From assembly GCF_901538265.1 (NCBI RefSeq), contig NZ_LR593886.1, positions 3,679,738 to 3,743,737 on the forward strand: a DNA stretch of 64,000 bases. The letters run 5' to 3'. Origin of the DNA: Gemmata massiliana (lineage in GTDB: Bacteria; Planctomycetota; Planctomycetia; Gemmatales; Gemmataceae). Made by a program: the position numbers and the translations under genes. Below are positions 9,355 to 18,640 of the stretch, one piece after another. The notes beneath the pieces were generated by a model. That model did not search any database, was not told the origin of the DNA, and worked only from the letters and a program-made list of their open reading frames with translations. The number at the start of each line of letters is the position of its first letter. Position 1 is the first letter of the stretch.

Positions 9355-10965
9355 ATGCGTCCGTTCAAGGCCGTACTGCTCGCCGTATCGGTGAGCGTGC
9401 TGGCGCTGGGCACCGCCCGCGCCGACGTGAAACCGCACCCGATCTTTTCCGACAACGTGGTGCTCCAGCAGGGCACGGAGATCGTCGTTTGGGGCAAGGC
9501 CGACGCGGGCGAGTCGGTCGCCGTGTCGCTGGTGCGAAAAACCGCGAACGAGGCGAGTGCGACCACCACGAAAGTGACCGCGGACAAGGACGGTAAATGG
9601 GCCGCCAAGATCCCGGCGCAGAAGGCCGGCACCGGCTACGCCCTCACCGTAAAGGGCAATAACGAAGTCGCGTTCAAGAACGTCGCGGTGGGCGAGGTGT
9701 GGGTCTGCTCCGGCCAGTCCAATATGGAATGGTCCGTGAACATCAGCGAAGACCCGGCCAAGGTAAAGGAGGGCGCGACAAACCCGGACTTGCGCCTGTT
9801 CACTGTCAAGAAGCGGACCGCGCCGCGCCCGATCGCCAACCAGGACGACCTCGGACACCTCACGAAGTGGGACGTGAGTTCGGCGGACACAATCGGCGGG
9901 TTCTCCGCGGTCGCGTATCACTTCGGTCAGAAGCTCCAGAAGGAACTCGGCGTTCCCGTCGGGCTGATCCACTCGTCGTGGGGTGGCACTCCGGCCGAAG
10001 CGTGGACGAGCCTGGAAGCGCTCGACGCCGAACCGAGCCTGAAGTATTACGCCGATCGCGCCCGGTCCGTTGTCAAGACCTACGACGAGTACGACCAGAA
10101 GAAGGCACTTGAGGTTTACGAAAAGGCACTGGCAGTATGGAAAGAAGCCGCGGACAAGGCCAAGGCCGAAGGCAACCCGGTCCCGAAGGAACCGGGCAAG
10201 CCCGGCGCGACGCCGCCCGATCTGGGGCCGCACACGCCCGGCACGCTGTACAACGCGATGATCTTCCCGATCCTGAACTTCAAGACGAAGGGCGCGATCT
10301 GGTACCAGGGCGAATCGAATACGGGGCGGGCTTACGAGTACCGCACGCTGTTCCCGACGATGATTAAGGACTGGCGCGCGCGGTACAACTGCGACCTGCC
10401 GTTCATGCTCGTCCAACTCGCGCCGTTCGGTAACGGCAACGCGAGCGCGGTCACCTACGCCGAGCTGCGGGACGCCCAACTGTACACGGCCAAGACCCTC
10501 CCGAAGACCGGGATCGCGGTCATCACCGACATCGGCAACGAGGGCGACATTCACCCGAAGCCGAAGGGACCGGTCGGTGAGCGCCTCGCGCTCGCGGCGC
10601 TGGGCATCGAGTACGGCAAGAAGATCGAGTATTACGGCCCGATGCTCAAGGAAGCGAAGTTCGCGAGCAACACCGCGACGCTGACGTTCACGCACGTGGG
10701 CGGCGGGCTGGTCGCGAAGGACGGCGACCTCGTGGGCTTCACGGTCGCGGGCAAGGACGGGAAGTTCCACCCGGCGAAGGCGACCATCAAGGACGACACC
10801 GTCGTTCTCACCAGCGAACAGGTTACCGAACCGGTCGCGGTGCGCTACGGATGGGTAAACTTCGCCAAACCGACCCTGAACCTGTTTAACAAAGAGGGGC
10901 TGCCGGCCTCGCCGTTCCGCACGGACGACGCGCCGTACACCACGCAGCCCAAGCCGAAACAGTGA
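9355..10965 (+). CDS. Sialate O-acetylesterase-like secreted esterase
   Basis: 536 aa. It has a signal peptide (MRPFKAVLLAVSVSVLALGT, cleavage near ARAD), a beta-sandwich start (NVVLQQGTEIVVWGKADAGE) and an SGNH-type esterase core: CSGQSNMEW near residue 120 with the nucleophilic serine, GAIWYQGESN near 315, and DIHPKPKGPVGERLA near 400 supplying the Asp-x-x-His pair. The enzyme is predicted to remove O-acetyl groups from sugars outside the cytoplasm; whether the sugar is sialic acid is unlikely to be settled by sequence. A lysine/alanine-rich insertion (EKALAVWKEAADKAKAE) lies mid-protein. A hairpin with a short T tract follows the gene. Confidence 0.88.
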   Translation: MRPFKAVLLAVSVSVLALGTARADVKPHPIFSDNVVLQQGTEIVVWGKADAGESVAVSLVRKTANEASATTTKVTADKDGKWAAKIPAQKAGTGYALTVKGNNEVAFKNVAVGEVWVCSGQSNMEWSVNISEDPAKVKEGATNPDLRLFTVKKRTAPRPIANQDDLGHLTKWDVSSADTIGGFSAVAYHFGQKLQKELGVPVGLIHSSWGGTPAEAWTSLEALDAEPSLKYYADRARSVVKTYDEYDQKKALEVYEKALAVWKEAADKAKAEGNPVPKEPGKPGATPPDLGPHTPGTLYNAMIFPILNFKTKGAIWYQGESNTGRAYEYRTLFPTMIKDWRARYNCDLPFMLVQLAPFGNGNASAVTYAELRDAQLYTAKTLPKTGIAVITDIGNEGDIHPKPKGPVGERLALAALGIEYGKKIEYYGPMLKEAKFASNTATLTFTHVGGGLVAKDGDLVGFTVAGKDGKFHPAKATIKDDTVVLTSEQVTEPVAVRYGWVNFAKPTLNLFNKEGLPASPFRTDDAPYTTQPKPKQ

Positions 10966-10970
10966 GTCCG

Positions 10971-11061
10971 GGCGAACGGCCGGCCCGCGCCGGTTAGTGA
11001 GAGGTGGGTACCAATACCCCTCGCGCTCGATCGGTCGGCCCGTGCCGGCCGTTCGCCTTTT
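10971..11061 (+). terminator. Hairpin terminator after the sialate esterase gene
   Basis: Arms GGCGAACGGCCGGC (10971-10984) and GCCGGCCGTTCGCC (11044-11057) are perfectly complementary over 14 bases and are followed by TTTT. The loop is long (59 bases), so the fold is less certain than a compact terminator. It sits between the esterase stop and the AGGGAG ribosome site of the next gene. Confidence 0.6.
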
Positions 11062-11072
11062 AGGGAGATCGC

Positions 11073-12314
11073 ATGACGAAGCGCGTCGTGGTTGTGGGCG
11101 GGGGAGTGGTGGGTGCGTGCAGCGCGTACCACCTCGCGAAGACCGGGCACGCGGTCACGATCGTTGATCGCCAGCGGTTCGGGGCCGGGTGCTCGCACGC
11201 TAACTGCGGGTACGTGTGTCCCAGTCACGTTCTGCCGTTCGCCGCACCCGGGGCGATCACGTCCACCCTCAAAACGCTCTTCCAGCGGAACTCACCCCTC
11301 AAAGTCCGCCCGGGCGTGGCGCTCGCGAACCTGGGCTGGTTCCTGGGCTTCGCCCGGAAGTGCAACACGCGCGACATGATGGCCGCGGGGCGCGCGATTC
11401 AGGCACTTCTCAATTCGTCGCGTGCGCTATTCGACGAACTCATCGCGGCCGAGCGCATCGAGTGCGAGTGGGAATCGAAGGGGCTGCTGTTCGTCTTCCA
11501 GACGCCGAAACACTTTGAGCACTACGCGCACACCGACGAACTGTTGCGCCGCGAGTTCTCGATGCCCGCGCGCCGGTTCGATTCGGCCGAACTCGCCGCG
11601 CTCGAACCGGCCCTCAAGCCCGGTATGGCGGGGGGCTACCTGTACGAATCCGATGCGCACCTGCGGCCCGATCGCCTGATGAGCGAACTCAAGCGCGTGC
11701 TGCTGGCATTGGGCGTGGAAATCCGCGAAAACTGCGCGATGACCGGCCTCGCGACGGCGAACGGTGTCGCGACTGCGCTCAAGACCTCGACAGGAGACGT
11801 TCCCGGCGATCAGTTCGTGATCGCGACGGGCGCGTGGACCCCTCAACTCAACGCGGCGCTCGGGTGCCGGGTGCCGATCCAGCCCGGCAAGGGGTACTCG
11901 CTGACGATGCCGCGCCCGGCACTGTGCCCGACGTACCCACTCATATTCGAGGAACACCGCGTCGCGGTCACGCCGTTCGCGAGCGGGTACCGACTCGGTT
12001 CGACGATGGAGTTCTCGGGGTACGACGATTCGCTGAACCGGTCGCGGTTGGGGCTGCTCACGGACGCCGCGAAACTGTACCTGCGCGACCCGCTCGCGGA
12101 GCCGGTACAAGAGGAATGGTGGGGGTGGCGCCCCATGACGTCCGACGGGCTGCCCGTCATCGATCGCGCGCCCGTCGCGAGCAACGTGATGATCGCGGCC
12201 GGGCACAACATGCTCGGGCTTTCGATGGCCACCGCAACCGGAAAACTCGTCAGCGAACTGGTGGGCGGCGGAAAGCCGCACATCGACCCGACGCCGTACC
12301 GGTTGAATCGCTAA
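11073..12314 (+). CDS. FAD-dependent D-amino acid dehydrogenase-like oxidoreductase
   Basis: 413 aa. It begins directly with a Rossmann FAD-binding motif (VVVGGGVVGACSAYHLAKTG, then VTIVD). The DAO-type C-terminal half ends with GWRPMTSDGLPVIDRAP and AAGHNMLGLSMATATGK, the arrangement found in DadA and related glycine oxidases. It would oxidise a D-amino acid or similar amine and pass electrons to the membrane. A good ribosome site AGGGAG lies 6 bases before the ATG. It is isolated: upstream there is a terminator and downstream a convergent gene behind a long hairpin. The exact substrate is not determined. Confidence 0.88.
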   Translation: MTKRVVVVGGGVVGACSAYHLAKTGHAVTIVDRQRFGAGCSHANCGYVCPSHVLPFAAPGAITSTLKTLFQRNSPLKVRPGVALANLGWFLGFARKCNTRDMMAAGRAIQALLNSSRALFDELIAAERIECEWESKGLLFVFQTPKHFEHYAHTDELLRREFSMPARRFDSAELAALEPALKPGMAGGYLYESDAHLRPDRLMSELKRVLLALGVEIRENCAMTGLATANGVATALKTSTGDVPGDQFVIATGAWTPQLNAALGCRVPIQPGKGYSLTMPRPALCPTYPLIFEEHRVAVTPFASGYRLGSTMEFSGYDDSLNRSRLGLLTDAAKLYLRDPLAEPVQEEWWGWRPMTSDGLPVIDRAPVASNVMIAAGHNMLGLSMATATGKLVSELVGGGKPHIDPTPYRLNR

Positions 12315-12317
12315 CAG

Positions 12318-12391
12318 GCGAACCCCGCCCGCCGGGGCGGTTGGTGCATTTACTACGCGCAAGACCCACCGCTCTGGCGGGCGGGGTTCGC
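12318..12391. repeat. Long inverted repeat (28-bp arms) between convergent genes
   Basis: Outer arms GCGAACCCCGCCCGCC (12318-12333) and its exact reverse complement (12376-12391) extend inward to about 28 base pairs with one mismatch and two G-U pairs, around an 18-base loop. The location between two convergent stops suggests a bidirectional terminator. A 23-base stretch of the right arm reappears with two mismatches at 49171-49193, which suggests a dispersed repeat family and not only a terminator. Confidence 0.8.
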
Positions 12392-12402
12392 ATCTCGCTC
12401 GC

Positions 12403-14652
12403 CTACTTCAGCTCCATTAGGCCCGCGTCGATGTACTGCCCGCCGCGGGTCTGCTTGCAGTGGATGGCGATCACGTTTGTGCCCTTCTTGAGCGCCTTTC
12501 GGCCTTCCGCGTTCAGGAAGAACTCCGTGTAACCCGATGTCCAGTCGGTCACTTTGAGCGCGAGAACGCCGTTGATGTACACCTCGGCGTCCTCGTCGTG
12601 GTGCATCCGGAGTACGACCTCACCCGTTGGGGCTTCCGAAAGCTCGAAGCCGCGCCGGACCCAGATGTCGGCCGTCTTCCACTCGGTACGCACGACCGCG
12701 CCCGGTGTGCCCTGCGTCCCGAACCCGCCGTCGGCCTCGGTCCACTTTGCGGCATCGAAGTCGGACTTCTCCCAGCCGTCCGCGGGCTTGGTGGTCGTGA
12801 AGCGCCACTTCTGAGCGGTCGTTTCGGACGTCGGCACGAGTTCGCGATACTCCGGGGCCGGGCCGAACAGCGCCTTGTGCCACTTCGCGGTCTCGGCCAG
12901 ATCAAATTTGATGACCTCGCGGTCGTAGGTCATCAGGCCGTTCACTTCGACTTCCACGTCCGTCGTCTGGGTGTACACCGCCGCACTCAGCCCCTTGCCG
13001 ACGAGCGGGTGCAGTCGGCGCACGAGCAGCCGATAGTTCTCGCGCAGCTCTTCAGTGGTCTTGAACGTCCGGTAGCCCCAGTTATCCGTGTCCTTCCACA
13101 AGTGACCCTTGAGGGGCAGGCCCAGCCCGCCGAACTCGCCGAGCACGCTCACGCGGTCCGGCATCGTGGGGAACATCCCCGGACCGGGGTAGATGTGCGC
13201 GTCCTTCATGTCGCCGAACCCGCGGTCCACCCACCCGCTCGGGCCGTTCACGAGGCGCGTGCGGTCGTAGTCCTTCACCCACTTGAGGACGTCGTTGGTG
13301 TCGTGCTGCCCCCACCCCTCGTTGAACGGCACCCACACCACGATGCACGGGAAGAATTTCAGATGGTCCATCATCGCCTTGAGTTCCACGCGGAACTGCT
13401 TCTTTTCCACGTCGGTGAACTTGGCATCTTCCTTGGCGTTCGGCGGAATGAGTTGCCCGCGCGACGGTACACCCCCGCTGGGCATGTCCTGCCACACCAG
13501 CATTCCGAGCTTGTCGCAGTGGTAGTAGTAGCGCGACGGCTCCACCTTGATGTGCTTGCGGAGCATGTTAAAGCCGATCTTCTTCAGCACTTCGATGTCG
13601 TACTTCATCGCCGCGTCGGACGGCGGAGTGAGCAACCCGTCCGGCCACCACCCCTGATCGAGCGGCCCCACCTGGAACACCGGTTTGTTGTTCAGCATCA
13701 GGCGCATCACGCCCTTGTCGTCTTTTGCGGTCGAGATTTTCCGCATCGCGAAGTAGGTCGAAACGGTGTCCGCTGAAGCGCTGTCCCGGTCCGGCGAAGT
13801 AAGGTTAATCTGAACGTCGTAAAGGTTCGGAGAGTCGGGGGTCCAGAGCTTCGGGTTCTCCAATTTGCAGCGAATGGGCTGGCCGGGTTTGCCGCTGAAG
13901 TTTCCGTCTTTGAGCCCAACTAGAACAGCGTTGGCGTTGCCGACGACATCGACGACGAATTCGACTTCGCTTTTGTCCAGATCCGGGGTCACGCGGATCG
14001 AGTTGACGTAGGTGTCACTTGCCACCGGTTCGAGCCACACCGTTTGCCAGATCCCGGTGACCGGCGTGTACCAGATCCCTTCGGGTTTCGCTTGTTGCTT
14101 GCCACGCGGTTGCGCGCCGGAGTCGGTCGGATCCCACACGCGCACGACGAGTTCGCCCTTTCCGTCCTTCAGCGCGTCGGTGATGTCCACCGAGAACGGG
14201 TCGTTCCCGCCCTTGTGGGTGACGAGTTCTTTGCCGTTGACGAACACCGTGGATTCCCAGTCGACGGCGTCGAAGTGGAGCAGCACGCGCTGCCCCTTCC
14301 ACCCGGCGGGAACTTCGACCGTGCGGTGGTACCACAGGTTCTGGTCCTTGCTGACGCTCTTGCCAACCCCGGACAGCGCCGATTCGGCGCAGAACGGCAC
14401 CAGGATCTGGCCGTCCCACTTCTCGGGCTTGGGCGCGTCCTTTTTGGTGATCGCGTAGTCCCACAATCCGTTGAGGTTCAGCCAGTTCTTCCGCACCATT
14501 TGCGGGCGCGGGTATTCCTGCCATGCGCTGTCGGGTTTCACTTCCTTGCCCCACTTGGTCATCAGCGGGGCCGGGGCCGGTTTCCAGTCGGCACCGAGTG
14601 CGCCGGCGGTAACGGCACACAGAACGAAACAGGAGAGGAGACGAGCGTGCAT
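12403..14652 (-). CDS. Glycoside hydrolase family 2 protein (beta-galactosidase/glucuronidase-like)
   Basis: 749 aa secreted enzyme with signal peptide MHARLLSCFVLCAVTAGALG. Domain order follows family GH2: a sugar-binding sandwich (about 50-220; LNLNGLWDYAI, LLHFDAVDWESTVFVNG), an Ig-like domain, and a TIM barrel with GFNMLRKHIKVEPSRYYYHC and VPFNEGWGQHD near residue 445 holding the acid/base glutamate. The nucleophile is probably the glutamate in SVLGEFGGLG. A C-terminal beta domain (GEVVLRMHHDEDAEVYINGV) resembles a second carbohydrate-binding sandwich. The polysaccharide target is unknown. It is preceded by an amidase gene 44 bases upstream on the same strand. Confidence 0.9.
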   Translation of the reverse strand: MHARLLSCFVLCAVTAGALGADWKPAPAPLMTKWGKEVKPDSAWQEYPRPQMVRKNWLNLNGLWDYAITKKDAPKPEKWDGQILVPFCAESALSGVGKSVSKDQNLWYHRTVEVPAGWKGQRVLLHFDAVDWESTVFVNGKELVTHKGGNDPFSVDITDALKDGKGELVVRVWDPTDSGAQPRGKQQAKPEGIWYTPVTGIWQTVWLEPVASDTYVNSIRVTPDLDKSEVEFVVDVVGNANAVLVGLKDGNFSGKPGQPIRCKLENPKLWTPDSPNLYDVQINLTSPDRDSASADTVSTYFAMRKISTAKDDKGVMRLMLNNKPVFQVGPLDQGWWPDGLLTPPSDAAMKYDIEVLKKIGFNMLRKHIKVEPSRYYYHCDKLGMLVWQDMPSGGVPSRGQLIPPNAKEDAKFTDVEKKQFRVELKAMMDHLKFFPCIVVWVPFNEGWGQHDTNDVLKWVKDYDRTRLVNGPSGWVDRGFGDMKDAHIYPGPGMFPTMPDRVSVLGEFGGLGLPLKGHLWKDTDNWGYRTFKTTEELRENYRLLVRRLHPLVGKGLSAAVYTQTTDVEVEVNGLMTYDREVIKFDLAETAKWHKALFGPAPEYRELVPTSETTAQKWRFTTTKPADGWEKSDFDAAKWTEADGGFGTQGTPGAVVRTEWKTADIWVRRGFELSEAPTGEVVLRMHHDEDAEVYINGVLALKVTDWTSGYTEFFLNAEGRKALKKGTNVIAIHCKQTRGGQYIDAGLMELK

Positions 14653-14696
14653 CGTGTGAGAACTCCGAAAGGTGAAGTGGGCGCAAGTGACGTGAC

Positions 14697-15587
14697 TTAA
14701 TCGGCGACGCGCTTGGTAATGCTCCCGTAGGCATCAATGCGCCGGTCGCGGAAGAACGGCCAGTTCCGGCGCACGTCTTCCATGAGCTTTCGGTCGCACG
14801 TCACGACCAGGATTTCTTCCTTGTCCGTGCTGCCCTTCTTCAGAATGCGGCCGAACGGGTCGCTCACGAACGATCCGCCCCAGAACTCCAACCCCTCGCC
14901 GACGATGACCTCGTGCCCCACGCGGTTCACCGCGCACACGTAGGTGCCGTTGGCGATCGCGTGGCCGCGCATGCTCGTTTCCCACGCGGAGTGCTGCGCT
15001 TCGCCGAATTCCACTTTTTCGCGCGGGTGCCAGCCGATCGCGGTGGGGTAAAAGATCACTTCGGCGCCCTGGAGTGCCGTGAGTCGGGCCGCTTCGGGAT
15101 ACCACTGGTCCCAGCACACCAGCGTGCCGACCTTCGCCGCCGCGGTGGGGAACACCTTGAACCCGAGGTCGCCCGGTGTGAAGTAGAATTTTTCGAGGAA
15201 CAGTGGGTCGTCCGGGATGTGCATCTTCCGGTACAACCCGAGCAGGTTCCCGCTCGCGTCGTGGACGGTGGCAGTGTTGTGGTACACCCCCGGCATCCGC
15301 TTCTCGAACAGCGACCCGACCACCACGACCTTGTTTTTCTTCGCCGCCGCACCGAGCCGGTCCTCGCTCGGCCCCGGGATCGGTTCCGCCAGATCAAAGA
15401 GCGCGATGTCTTCCTTCTGGCAGAAGTAGTACCCGGTGAACAGTTCCGGCAGGCACACCACCTGCGCGCCCTGTTTCGCGGCCTCGGCGATCGCGGCCTC
15501 GGCTTTCGCCAGGTTCGTTTCGCGATCCGGCGCGATTTTCATCTGTACTGCCGCGATTGTGAAATGGTCCATAAGTCCGGCGCCCAT
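14697..15587 (-). CDS. aguB: Carbon-nitrogen hydrolase, N-carbamoylputrescine amidase-like
   Basis: 296 aa, nitrilase superfamily. The catalytic triad is visible: Glu in [11 protein letters not shown] near residue 46, Lys in [18 protein letters not shown], and Cys in [16 protein letters not shown] near residue 158. The motifs [11 protein letters not shown] and [15 protein letters not shown] match N-carbamoylputrescine amidases, which hydrolyse carbamoylputrescine to putrescine in polyamine synthesis. No agmatine deiminase gene is adjacent, so the symbol is given with moderate certainty. The start may be 15587 (MGAGLMDHF) or the internal ATG at 15572; the family begins at the second. The gene is divergent from acetyl-CoA synthetase. 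Confidence 0.85.
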   Translation of the reverse strand: MGAGLMDHFTIAAVQMKIAPDRETNLAKAEAAIAEAAKQGAQVVCLPELFTGYYFCQKEDIALFDLAEPIPGPSEDRLGAAAKKNKVVVVGSLFEKRMPGVYHNTATVHDASGNLLGLYRKMHIPDDPLFLEKFYFTPGDLGFKVFPTAAAKVGTLVCWDQWYPEAARLTALQGAEVIFYPTAIGWHPREKVEFGEAQHSAWETSMRGHAIANGTYVCAVNRVGHEVIVGEGLEFWGGSFVSDPFGRILKKGSTDKEEILVVTCDRKLMEDVRRNWPFFRDRRIDAYGSITKRVAD

Positions 15588-15692
15588 AGTCCTTGGTACT
15601 TCACCCGCAGCTTGTTATACCGATGCCAACGGCCCGCAAGTACCGCCGAGCACCGGTCCCGGCCGACTTACCCTCCCCGCATGGATCCGACC

Positions 15693-17642
15693 ATGAGCGA
15701 TAAAAACATCACCAGCGTGCTGAAGGAAACGCGGCAGTTTCCTCCGTCCGCCGAGTTCGTCGCGCGCGCCACCGTGAAAGCGACCGAGCGCGACCGGCTC
15801 GCGGAGTGGGCCGAACGCGAACCGGACGGGTTCTGGGCCGAGCAAGCCAAGTCCCTTCACTGGACCAAGCCGTGGGACAAGGTGCTCGATTGGAGCAACG
15901 TCCCGCACGCGAAGTGGTTCGTCGGCGGGCAGCTCAACGCGAGCGACAACTGCCTCGACCGCCACGTCGCGGCCGGGCGCGGGAACAAGGCCGCGCTCGT
16001 GTGGGAGGGGGAACCCGGCGATTCCCGCACGCTGACGTATCAGCAACTTCTGCGCGAAGTGTGCAAATTCGCGAACGCACTGAAGGCGTTGGGCGTGGAA
16101 AAGGGCGACCGCGTCACGATCTACATGCCGATGATCCCGGAAGCGGCGATCGCGATGCTCGCCTGCGCCCGGATCGGCGCGATGCACTCGGTCGTTTTCG
16201 GCGGGTTCTCCGCGGACGCGGTCGCGGACCGCAACAACGACGCGAAGTCGAAGCTCGTCATCACCGCCGATGGTGGTTGGCGCCGCGGAAAAGTGGTGCC
16301 GCTGAAGGCGAACGTGGACGCGGCCCTCGAAAAATCGCCGTCGGTCGAGAAGTGCGTGGTATTCAACCGCTGTAACACCGCGGTCGAGATGAAGGCCGGG
16401 CGCGACGTGTGGTGGCACGACCTGGTGGCCGGCGCGAGCGCTGAGTGCCCGGCCGAACCGCTGGACAGCGAGCACCCGCTGTTCATTCTGTACACCTCTG
16501 GCAGCACCGGGAAGCCGAAGGGCGTTCTCCACACGACCGGCGGGTACCTGCTGGGCGCGTCGCTCACGCACAAGTGGGTCTTCGATATCAAGGAAGACGA
16601 CGTTTACTGGTGTACTGCGGACGTGGGGTGGATCACGGGTCACAGTTACATCGTGTACGGCCCGCTGTGCAACGGCAGCACAGTCGTGATGTACGAGGGC
16701 GCGCCGAATCAGCCGCGCGAAGACCGGTTCTGGGAGATCATCGCGAAGTACCGGGTGACGATCTTCTACACGGCCCCGACCGCGATCCGCGCGTTCATCA
16801 AGTGGGGCGACCAGCACCCGAAGGGGCACGACCTGTCGTCGCTCCGGCTGCTCGGCAGCGTGGGCGAGCCGATCAACCCGGAGGCGTGGATGTGGTACCA
16901 CAACGTGATCGGCGGCGGGCGGTGCCCGATCGTGGACACGTGGTGGCAGACGGAAACCGGCGCGATCATGATTTCGCCGCTCCCCGGCGCGATCTCGACC
17001 AAACCCGGCAGTGCGACGAAACCACTCCCGGGGATCGCCGCCGAAGTCGTTGACAAGCAGGGGCACCCGGTGCCGGCGAACGCGGGCGGGTTCCTCGTGG
17101 TGAAGCGCCCGTGGCCGAGCATGATGCGCACCATCTACGGGGACGACGAGCGCTACAAGTCCACGTACTGGAACAACTACCCGGGCGTTTACTTCACCGC
17201 GGACGGCGCGCGCCGGGACGAGGACGGCTACATCTGGGTGATGGGTCGCGTGGACGACGTGCTGAACGTGAGCGGGCACCGGCTCAGCACAATGGAGGTC
17301 GAGAGCGCGCTGGTTCACCACCCGAAAGTGGCCGAGGCCGCGGTAGTCGGGAAGCCGGACGACCTGAAGGGCGAAGGGATCGTGTGCTTCGTCACGCTGA
17401 AGCAGGGCGTGGCCCCGACCGACGAGCTGAAGGCCGAACTGAAGGCCCACGTCGTGAAGGACATCGGTGCGCTGGCTCGTCCGGACGACGTCCGGTTCAC
17501 GGACTCCCTGCCGAAGACGCGGAGCGGCAAAATCATGCGCCGGTTCCTGCGTGACATCGCCGCCGGTCGACAGTCCACCGGCGACGCGACCACGCTCGAA
17601 GACCTTAACGTGCTCGCGAAACTGCGCGAGGATGATGAGTAA
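15693..17642 (+). CDS. acs: Acetyl-CoA synthetase
   Basis: Activates acetate to acetyl-CoA through acetyl-AMP in the cytoplasm. From [18 protein letters not shown] the chain is 649 aa, matching the usual 650 or so. Motifs in order: [18 protein letters not shown], the AMP-binding loop [11 protein letters not shown] near residue 267, WWQTETGA near 420, [14 protein letters not shown] near 525, and [11 protein letters not shown] near 611, whose lysine is the regulatory acetylation site in this family. An ATG at 15681 four codons earlier is an alternative. It is divergent from the amidase gene with a 105-base spacer. No acetyltransferase/deacetylase regulator gene lies nearby. Confidence 0.95.
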   Translation: MSDKNITSVLKETRQFPPSAEFVARATVKATERDRLAEWAEREPDGFWAEQAKSLHWTKPWDKVLDWSNVPHAKWFVGGQLNASDNCLDRHVAAGRGNKAALVWEGEPGDSRTLTYQQLLREVCKFANALKALGVEKGDRVTIYMPMIPEAAIAMLACARIGAMHSVVFGGFSADAVADRNNDAKSKLVITADGGWRRGKVVPLKANVDAALEKSPSVEKCVVFNRCNTAVEMKAGRDVWWHDLVAGASAECPAEPLDSEHPLFILYTSGSTGKPKGVLHTTGGYLLGASLTHKWVFDIKEDDVYWCTADVGWITGHSYIVYGPLCNGSTVVMYEGAPNQPREDRFWEIIAKYRVTIFYTAPTAIRAFIKWGDQHPKGHDLSSLRLLGSVGEPINPEAWMWYHNVIGGGRCPIVDTWWQTETGAIMISPLPGAISTKPGSATKPLPGIAAEVVDKQGHPVPANAGGFLVVKRPWPSMMRTIYGDDERYKSTYWNNYPGVYFTADGARRDEDGYIWVMGRVDDVLNVSGHRLSTMEVESALVHHPKVAEAAVVGKPDDLKGEGIVCFVTLKQGVAPTDELKAELKAHVVKDIGALARPDDVRFTDSLPKTRSGKIMRRFLRDIAAGRQSTGDATTLEDLNVLAKLREDDE

Positions 17643-17967
17643 CAGCGTCGACTGAGCGTTTCGCACTGGTCCGCACGTTATTGCGCGGGTCAGTGCGAAC
17701 GGAATCTGACGAATTCCTGGTTTCGGCCGATTACGGGGCGCTAACAAATCGATTCATAGCGTATGTCTTCGCTGCCCGTTCACGTCAATTTCCTCGAACT
17801 CGTTCGTGTCCTCACATCCGGACCCGGATAGAATTTCCCTACTTTTGTCGCTGTTTTTAGTTCATTTGTTTTCTGCAGTCGCTCCTGTGGGGGCAGAACG
17901 TTTCGTGTTTGTATCGCGTTAGTCTGCAAGACCGGCTTCAGAAACCGAGTATTCCGCACAATCTGGT
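17643..17967. other. Intergenic region upstream of the ECF sigma factor
   Basis: 325 bases. Apart from the acs hairpin I see no coding frame. The stretch 17800-17960 is noticeably AT-richer than its surroundings (runs such as CTGTTTTTAGTTCATTTGTTT), which is consistent with a promoter for the sigma factor gene, but I could not identify a convincing -35/-10 pair. Confidence 0.4.
17660..17699 (+). terminator. Hairpin downstream of acs
   Basis: TTCGCACTGGTCCGC (17660-17674) pairs with GCGGGTCAGTGCGAA (17685-17699) over 15 positions including two G-U pairs, loop of 10 bases. No T tract follows, so it may act with Rho or only stabilise the 3' end. It starts 18 bases after the acs stop codon. Confidence 0.55.
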
Positions 17968-18603
17968 ATGAGATCACCCGCGCCCGATGGAAAAATGGCC
18001 AAGGACATGCACATAATCAGCGCGACGGATTGGGGGGACCCGCGCGCTGCGGCGCAGTTGTTACCGCTGGTTTATGACGAACTGCGACGGCTCGCCGTCG
18101 CCCGATTAGCTGTCGAGCCGCCGGGCCAAACGCTCCAACCGACGGCCCTCGTTCACGAAGCGTACCTCCGGCTCGTCGCCGCCGGGCACGACCAGTGGGA
18201 CCACCGCGGGCACTTCTTTGCTGCCGCCGCCGAGTCCATGCGGCGCATTCTCATCGACGCCGCCCGAAAAAAGGCGGCGGCACGGCACGGCGGGGCGATG
18301 CAGCGCCAGATGCTCGACCCGGAAGCGGCCCTCGTGCCCGAACCGCGCGAGGATTTGCTCGCCTTGGACGAAGCCCTGAGCCGGTTGGAAGCGGTGGACC
18401 CGCTCAAAGCCGCTCTCGTGAAGCTCCGATACTTCGCTGGCCTCAGCCTCGCCGATGCTGCGACCGCTCTGGACCTGTCGGAACGCACGGCCGGGCGGCA
18501 CTGGGCCTACGCCCGGGCCTGGCTCCGGCGCGCTGTTGAGGGGCAATGCGAAAAAAGTGAACCGACAGTGGCCGAGAACGGGCCGGGATCTCGCATTGAT
18601 TAA
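17968..18603 (+). CDS. ECF RNA polymerase sigma factor, TIGR02999 type
   Basis: 211 aa. Region 2 shows LLPLVYDELRRLAVARL and LQPTALVHEAYLRLV; next comes HFFAAAAESMRRILIDAARKK, then region 4 with LKLRYF-like sequence (KLRYFAGLSLADAATALDLS) and the helix-turn-helix end SERTAGRHWAYARAWLRRA. These are hallmarks of the TIGR02999 (ECF43-like) group, which is known to be encoded next to Ser/Thr kinases. The kinase gene here begins 37 bases downstream, so regulation through the kinase and not through a classical anti-sigma factor is likely (inference). Alternative starts exist at 17995 and 18007. Confidence 0.88.
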   Translation: MRSPAPDGKMAKDMHIISATDWGDPRAAAQLLPLVYDELRRLAVARLAVEPPGQTLQPTALVHEAYLRLVAAGHDQWDHRGHFFAAAAESMRRILIDAARKKAAARHGGAMQRQMLDPEAALVPEPREDLLALDEALSRLEAVDPLKAALVKLRYFAGLSLADAATALDLSERTAGRHWAYARAWLRRAVEGQCEKSEPTVAENGPGSRID

Positions 18604-18640
18604 CGTCCCGGAGCGCCGGCACCTTGGAAGGGTTCCCGAC

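Noticed and set aside
15615-17747. 710-codon minus-strand open frame opposite acs
   Set aside because: Acetyl-CoA synthetase is unmistakable on the plus strand; the reverse frame has His/Arg/Val-rich random-like sequence.
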